A stretch of 64,000 bases of DNA from Leptolyngbya sp. PCC 6406. GTDB lineage: Bacteria; Cyanobacteriota; Cyanobacteriia; Phormidesmidales; Phormidesmidaceae. The DNA lies in contig NZ_KI913949.1 of assembly GCF_000332095.2 (NCBI RefSeq), positions 1,572,411 through 1,636,410 of the forward strand, written 5' to 3'. The translations under genes and the position numbers were made by a program. The notes beneath the pieces were generated by a model that did not search any database, was not told the origin of the DNA, and saw nothing but the letters and a program-made list of their open reading frames with translations. The first letter of the stretch is position 1; each line of letters opens with the position of its first letter. Positions 62,518-64,000 of the stretch are shown here, piece by piece.

Positions 62518-63774
62518 ATGACCATGACAGACCAACTTCCTGACCCCAAGTCGCCTGGTGGCTACTCCTGGATACCCCGCACAGGCCAGTCCCTGTTGCT
62601 GGTGCTACTGGGGGCAGGACTGGCCACCGCTGGAACCGGCGCACTCCAGGCCATGCAGCCCCGCCCCAACAATCTTCCAGCCGAGTCCATCCCCTCAGAG
62701 AATGGAGACGGGGCGGCAGTGGATGGGACAGGGGAAACTGCGATGGTCAATGAGCCCATCGCGCCTACATCTACAAGCTTTGTCGCCAATATTGTGCGGG
62801 AAGTCGGTCCAGCCGTAGTGAGAATTGACGCCTCCCGCACCGTCACCGCCCAGGTACCCGAAATCTTTCGCAATCCCGCCTTTCGCCAATTCTTTGGCGA
62901 AGCGCCGGATCCCCAACAGCGGGTAGAACAGGGCGTTGGCTCCGGCTTCATCGTCAGCGAAGATGGCCGCATTCTCACCAATGCCCATGTGGTGGATGGA
63001 GCCGATACGGTACAGGTCACTCTCAAGGATGGCCGGACCTTTGAAGGGCGCGTGGTGGGTACCGATCCCGTCACCGATGTAGCGGTTATCGATATTGAGG
63101 CCAACGATCTGCCCATGGTGGCCCTCAGCGATTCAGACCAACTTCAACCAGGGGAATGGGCCATCGCCATCGGCAATCCCCTGGGACTCGATAGCACCGT
63201 GACCATGGGTATTGTCAGCGGTACGGGCCGTTCTAGTGGTCAAGTTGGCGTTGCCGACAAGCGGGTGAGTTTCATCCAAACCGATGCCGCTATCAATCCG
63301 GGTAACTCCGGGGGGCCATTGCTCAACGAGCAGGGTGAGGTCATCGGCATGAACACCGCTATTATCCAGAATGCCCAGGGCATCGGCTTTGCCATTCCCA
63401 TCAACACGGTGGAGCGCATTGCCGATCAATTAGCGGCGACGGGGCGAGTAGACCATCCCTATCTCGGTATTCGCATGGTGACCCTAAATGAGCAGACCAA
63501 GGCTAACCTAGCCCAGCAAACGGATTTGACCATCCCCGAGGGCAATGGGGTGCTAGTGGTAGAGGTCATGCCCAATTCCCCCGCTGCCCGAGCCGGATTG
63601 CAACCCGGTGATGTCCTGCTCAAAGTGGGCGACACGGTAGTAGAAGAAGCCCAGGATGTGCAAACCCAGGTGGAAGCCACTCAGGTCGGGGAGGATTTGG
63701 CCGTTGAGTTCACCCGCGACGGGCGGAACCAAACCTTGACGGTGCAGCCTGAGCCCCTACCCACCAGCCGTTAA
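62518..63774 (+). CDS. HtrA/DegP-type serine protease with PDZ domain
   Basis: Protease of 418 residues with a signal anchor at the N-terminus (SLLLVLLGAGLATAGTGAL). The catalytic triad is complete: His157 in LTNAHVV, Asp187 in DPVTDVAV, Ser264 in GNSGGPLLN. One PDZ domain follows from about residue 320 (YLGIRMVTLNEQ...GVLVVEVMPNSPAARAGLQPGDVLL). It belongs to the HhoA/HhoB/HtrA group of cyanobacteria, which removes damaged proteins in the periplasm and thylakoid lumen. Which member it is cannot be told. The terminator at 63835 follows. Confidence 0.94.
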   Translation: MTMTDQLPDPKSPGGYSWIPRTGQSLLLVLLGAGLATAGTGALQAMQPRPNNLPAESIPSENGDGAAVDGTGETAMVNEPIAPTSTSFVANIVREVGPAVVRIDASRTVTAQVPEIFRNPAFRQFFGEAPDPQQRVEQGVGSGFIVSEDGRILTNAHVVDGADTVQVTLKDGRTFEGRVVGTDPVTDVAVIDIEANDLPMVALSDSDQLQPGEWAIAIGNPLGLDSTVTMGIVSGTGRSSGQVGVADKRVSFIQTDAAINPGNSGGPLLNEQGEVIGMNTAIIQNAQGIGFAIPINTVERIADQLAATGRVDHPYLGIRMVTLNEQTKANLAQQTDLTIPEGNGVLVVEVMPNSPAARAGLQPGDVLLKVGDTVVEEAQDVQTQVEATQVGEDLAVEFTRDGRNQTLTVQPEPLPTSR

Positions 63775-63834
63775 TCGGCGGTGACCTCAAAGATTTTCCC
63801 TTTAACAGCGTTCTCCTCACACCCTATCTGACCC

Positions 63835-63868
63835 AATCCCGTTGCGATCGCAACGGGATTTTTTTTGT
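63835..63868 (+). terminator. Rho-independent terminator with HIP1 in the stem
   Basis: AATCCCGTTGCGATCGCAACGGGATT is a perfect palindrome with GCGATCGC at its apex, followed by a run of eight T. It lies 61 bases after the stop of the HtrA gene. The remaining 130 bases of the window show no gene. Confidence 0.88.
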
Positions 63869-64000
63869 CTCTATGGGGCAGAGCAGGTTTTGATCGGTTG
63901 TTTACGGAAAACAGGGGAGGCAGAGCCTCCAGAAGAGGTACCCAGGCAGAGCCAGGGCACCAGGAATTTAATTCAAAACTCAAAATTCAAAACTCCTGCC

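Overview
The window comes from a cyanobacterium. The palindrome GCGATCGC (HIP1) occurs throughout, in genes, spacers and even inside a terminator stem. Lineage-typical genes include ndhL followed by a DUF3007 gene, ycf51, petJ (cytochrome c6), a carboxysomal-type beta carbonic anhydrase, devBC, a DUF512/TIGR03279 radical-SAM protein, DUF3318, and a tRNA-Leu(UAA) split by a group I intron. The species cannot be named from the sequence alone.

Layout. 0-6.4 kb: a tight plus-strand operon of DUF5691, MoxR-type AAA+, DUF5682 and VWA proteins, an uncharacterised MoxR/VWA module. 6.5-13.7 kb: chromosomal genes (leuC, a Crp/Fnr regulator, a membrane HExxH protein with a J-like segment, an L-threonine-aldolase-type enzyme, YihY, carbonic anhydrase). 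13.8-29 kb: an accessory region that begins at tRNA-Arg(CCU). It holds a decayed PIN toxin-antitoxin pair, a group II intron inserted in a Uma2-family gene, an IS4-type element with a target duplication, small terminal-inverted-repeat elements, fragments of formylglycine-generating-enzyme (FGE/SUMF1) genes with an Asn/adenine-rich stretch like those of diversity-generating retroelements, and a six-gene minus-strand operon (trypco2, CHAT protease, inactive STAND, MoxR AAA+, vWA, caspase-TPR).

29-64 kb is mostly chromosomal: a glycosyltransferase with glcD, cydB, devBC, a GT9 enzyme, ispD, a HipA-like/DUF3037 pair, nested small mobile elements at 40.8-41.3 kb, a Ser/Thr kinase followed by bioD, an M20 amidohydrolase, ndhL, tRNA-Leu with its intron, larC, a Sua5/YciO protein, a minisatellite and dispersed repeats at 52.9-53.7 kb, uppP, a radical-SAM protein, a TolC-type outer-membrane protein, a pentapeptide protein, arsH, an iron-type alcohol dehydrogenase, ycf51, a TPR protein, petJ and an HtrA protease.

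The most interesting part is 18-28 kb. The CHAT protein (C-terminus) and the inactive STAND protein (N-terminus) carry matching helical segments that look like a homotypic adaptor pair. The operon has two caspase-fold proteins, one with Tyr in place of the catalytic His. Next to it lie remnants of FGE-fold genes, the fold that diversity-generating retroelements diversify in cyanobacteria. I read this as a multi-component conflict (defence or programmed-death) system of the MoxR-vWA ternary class whose variable sensor genes have been broken by mobile elements. This is inference from domains and order; no activity can be seen in sequence.
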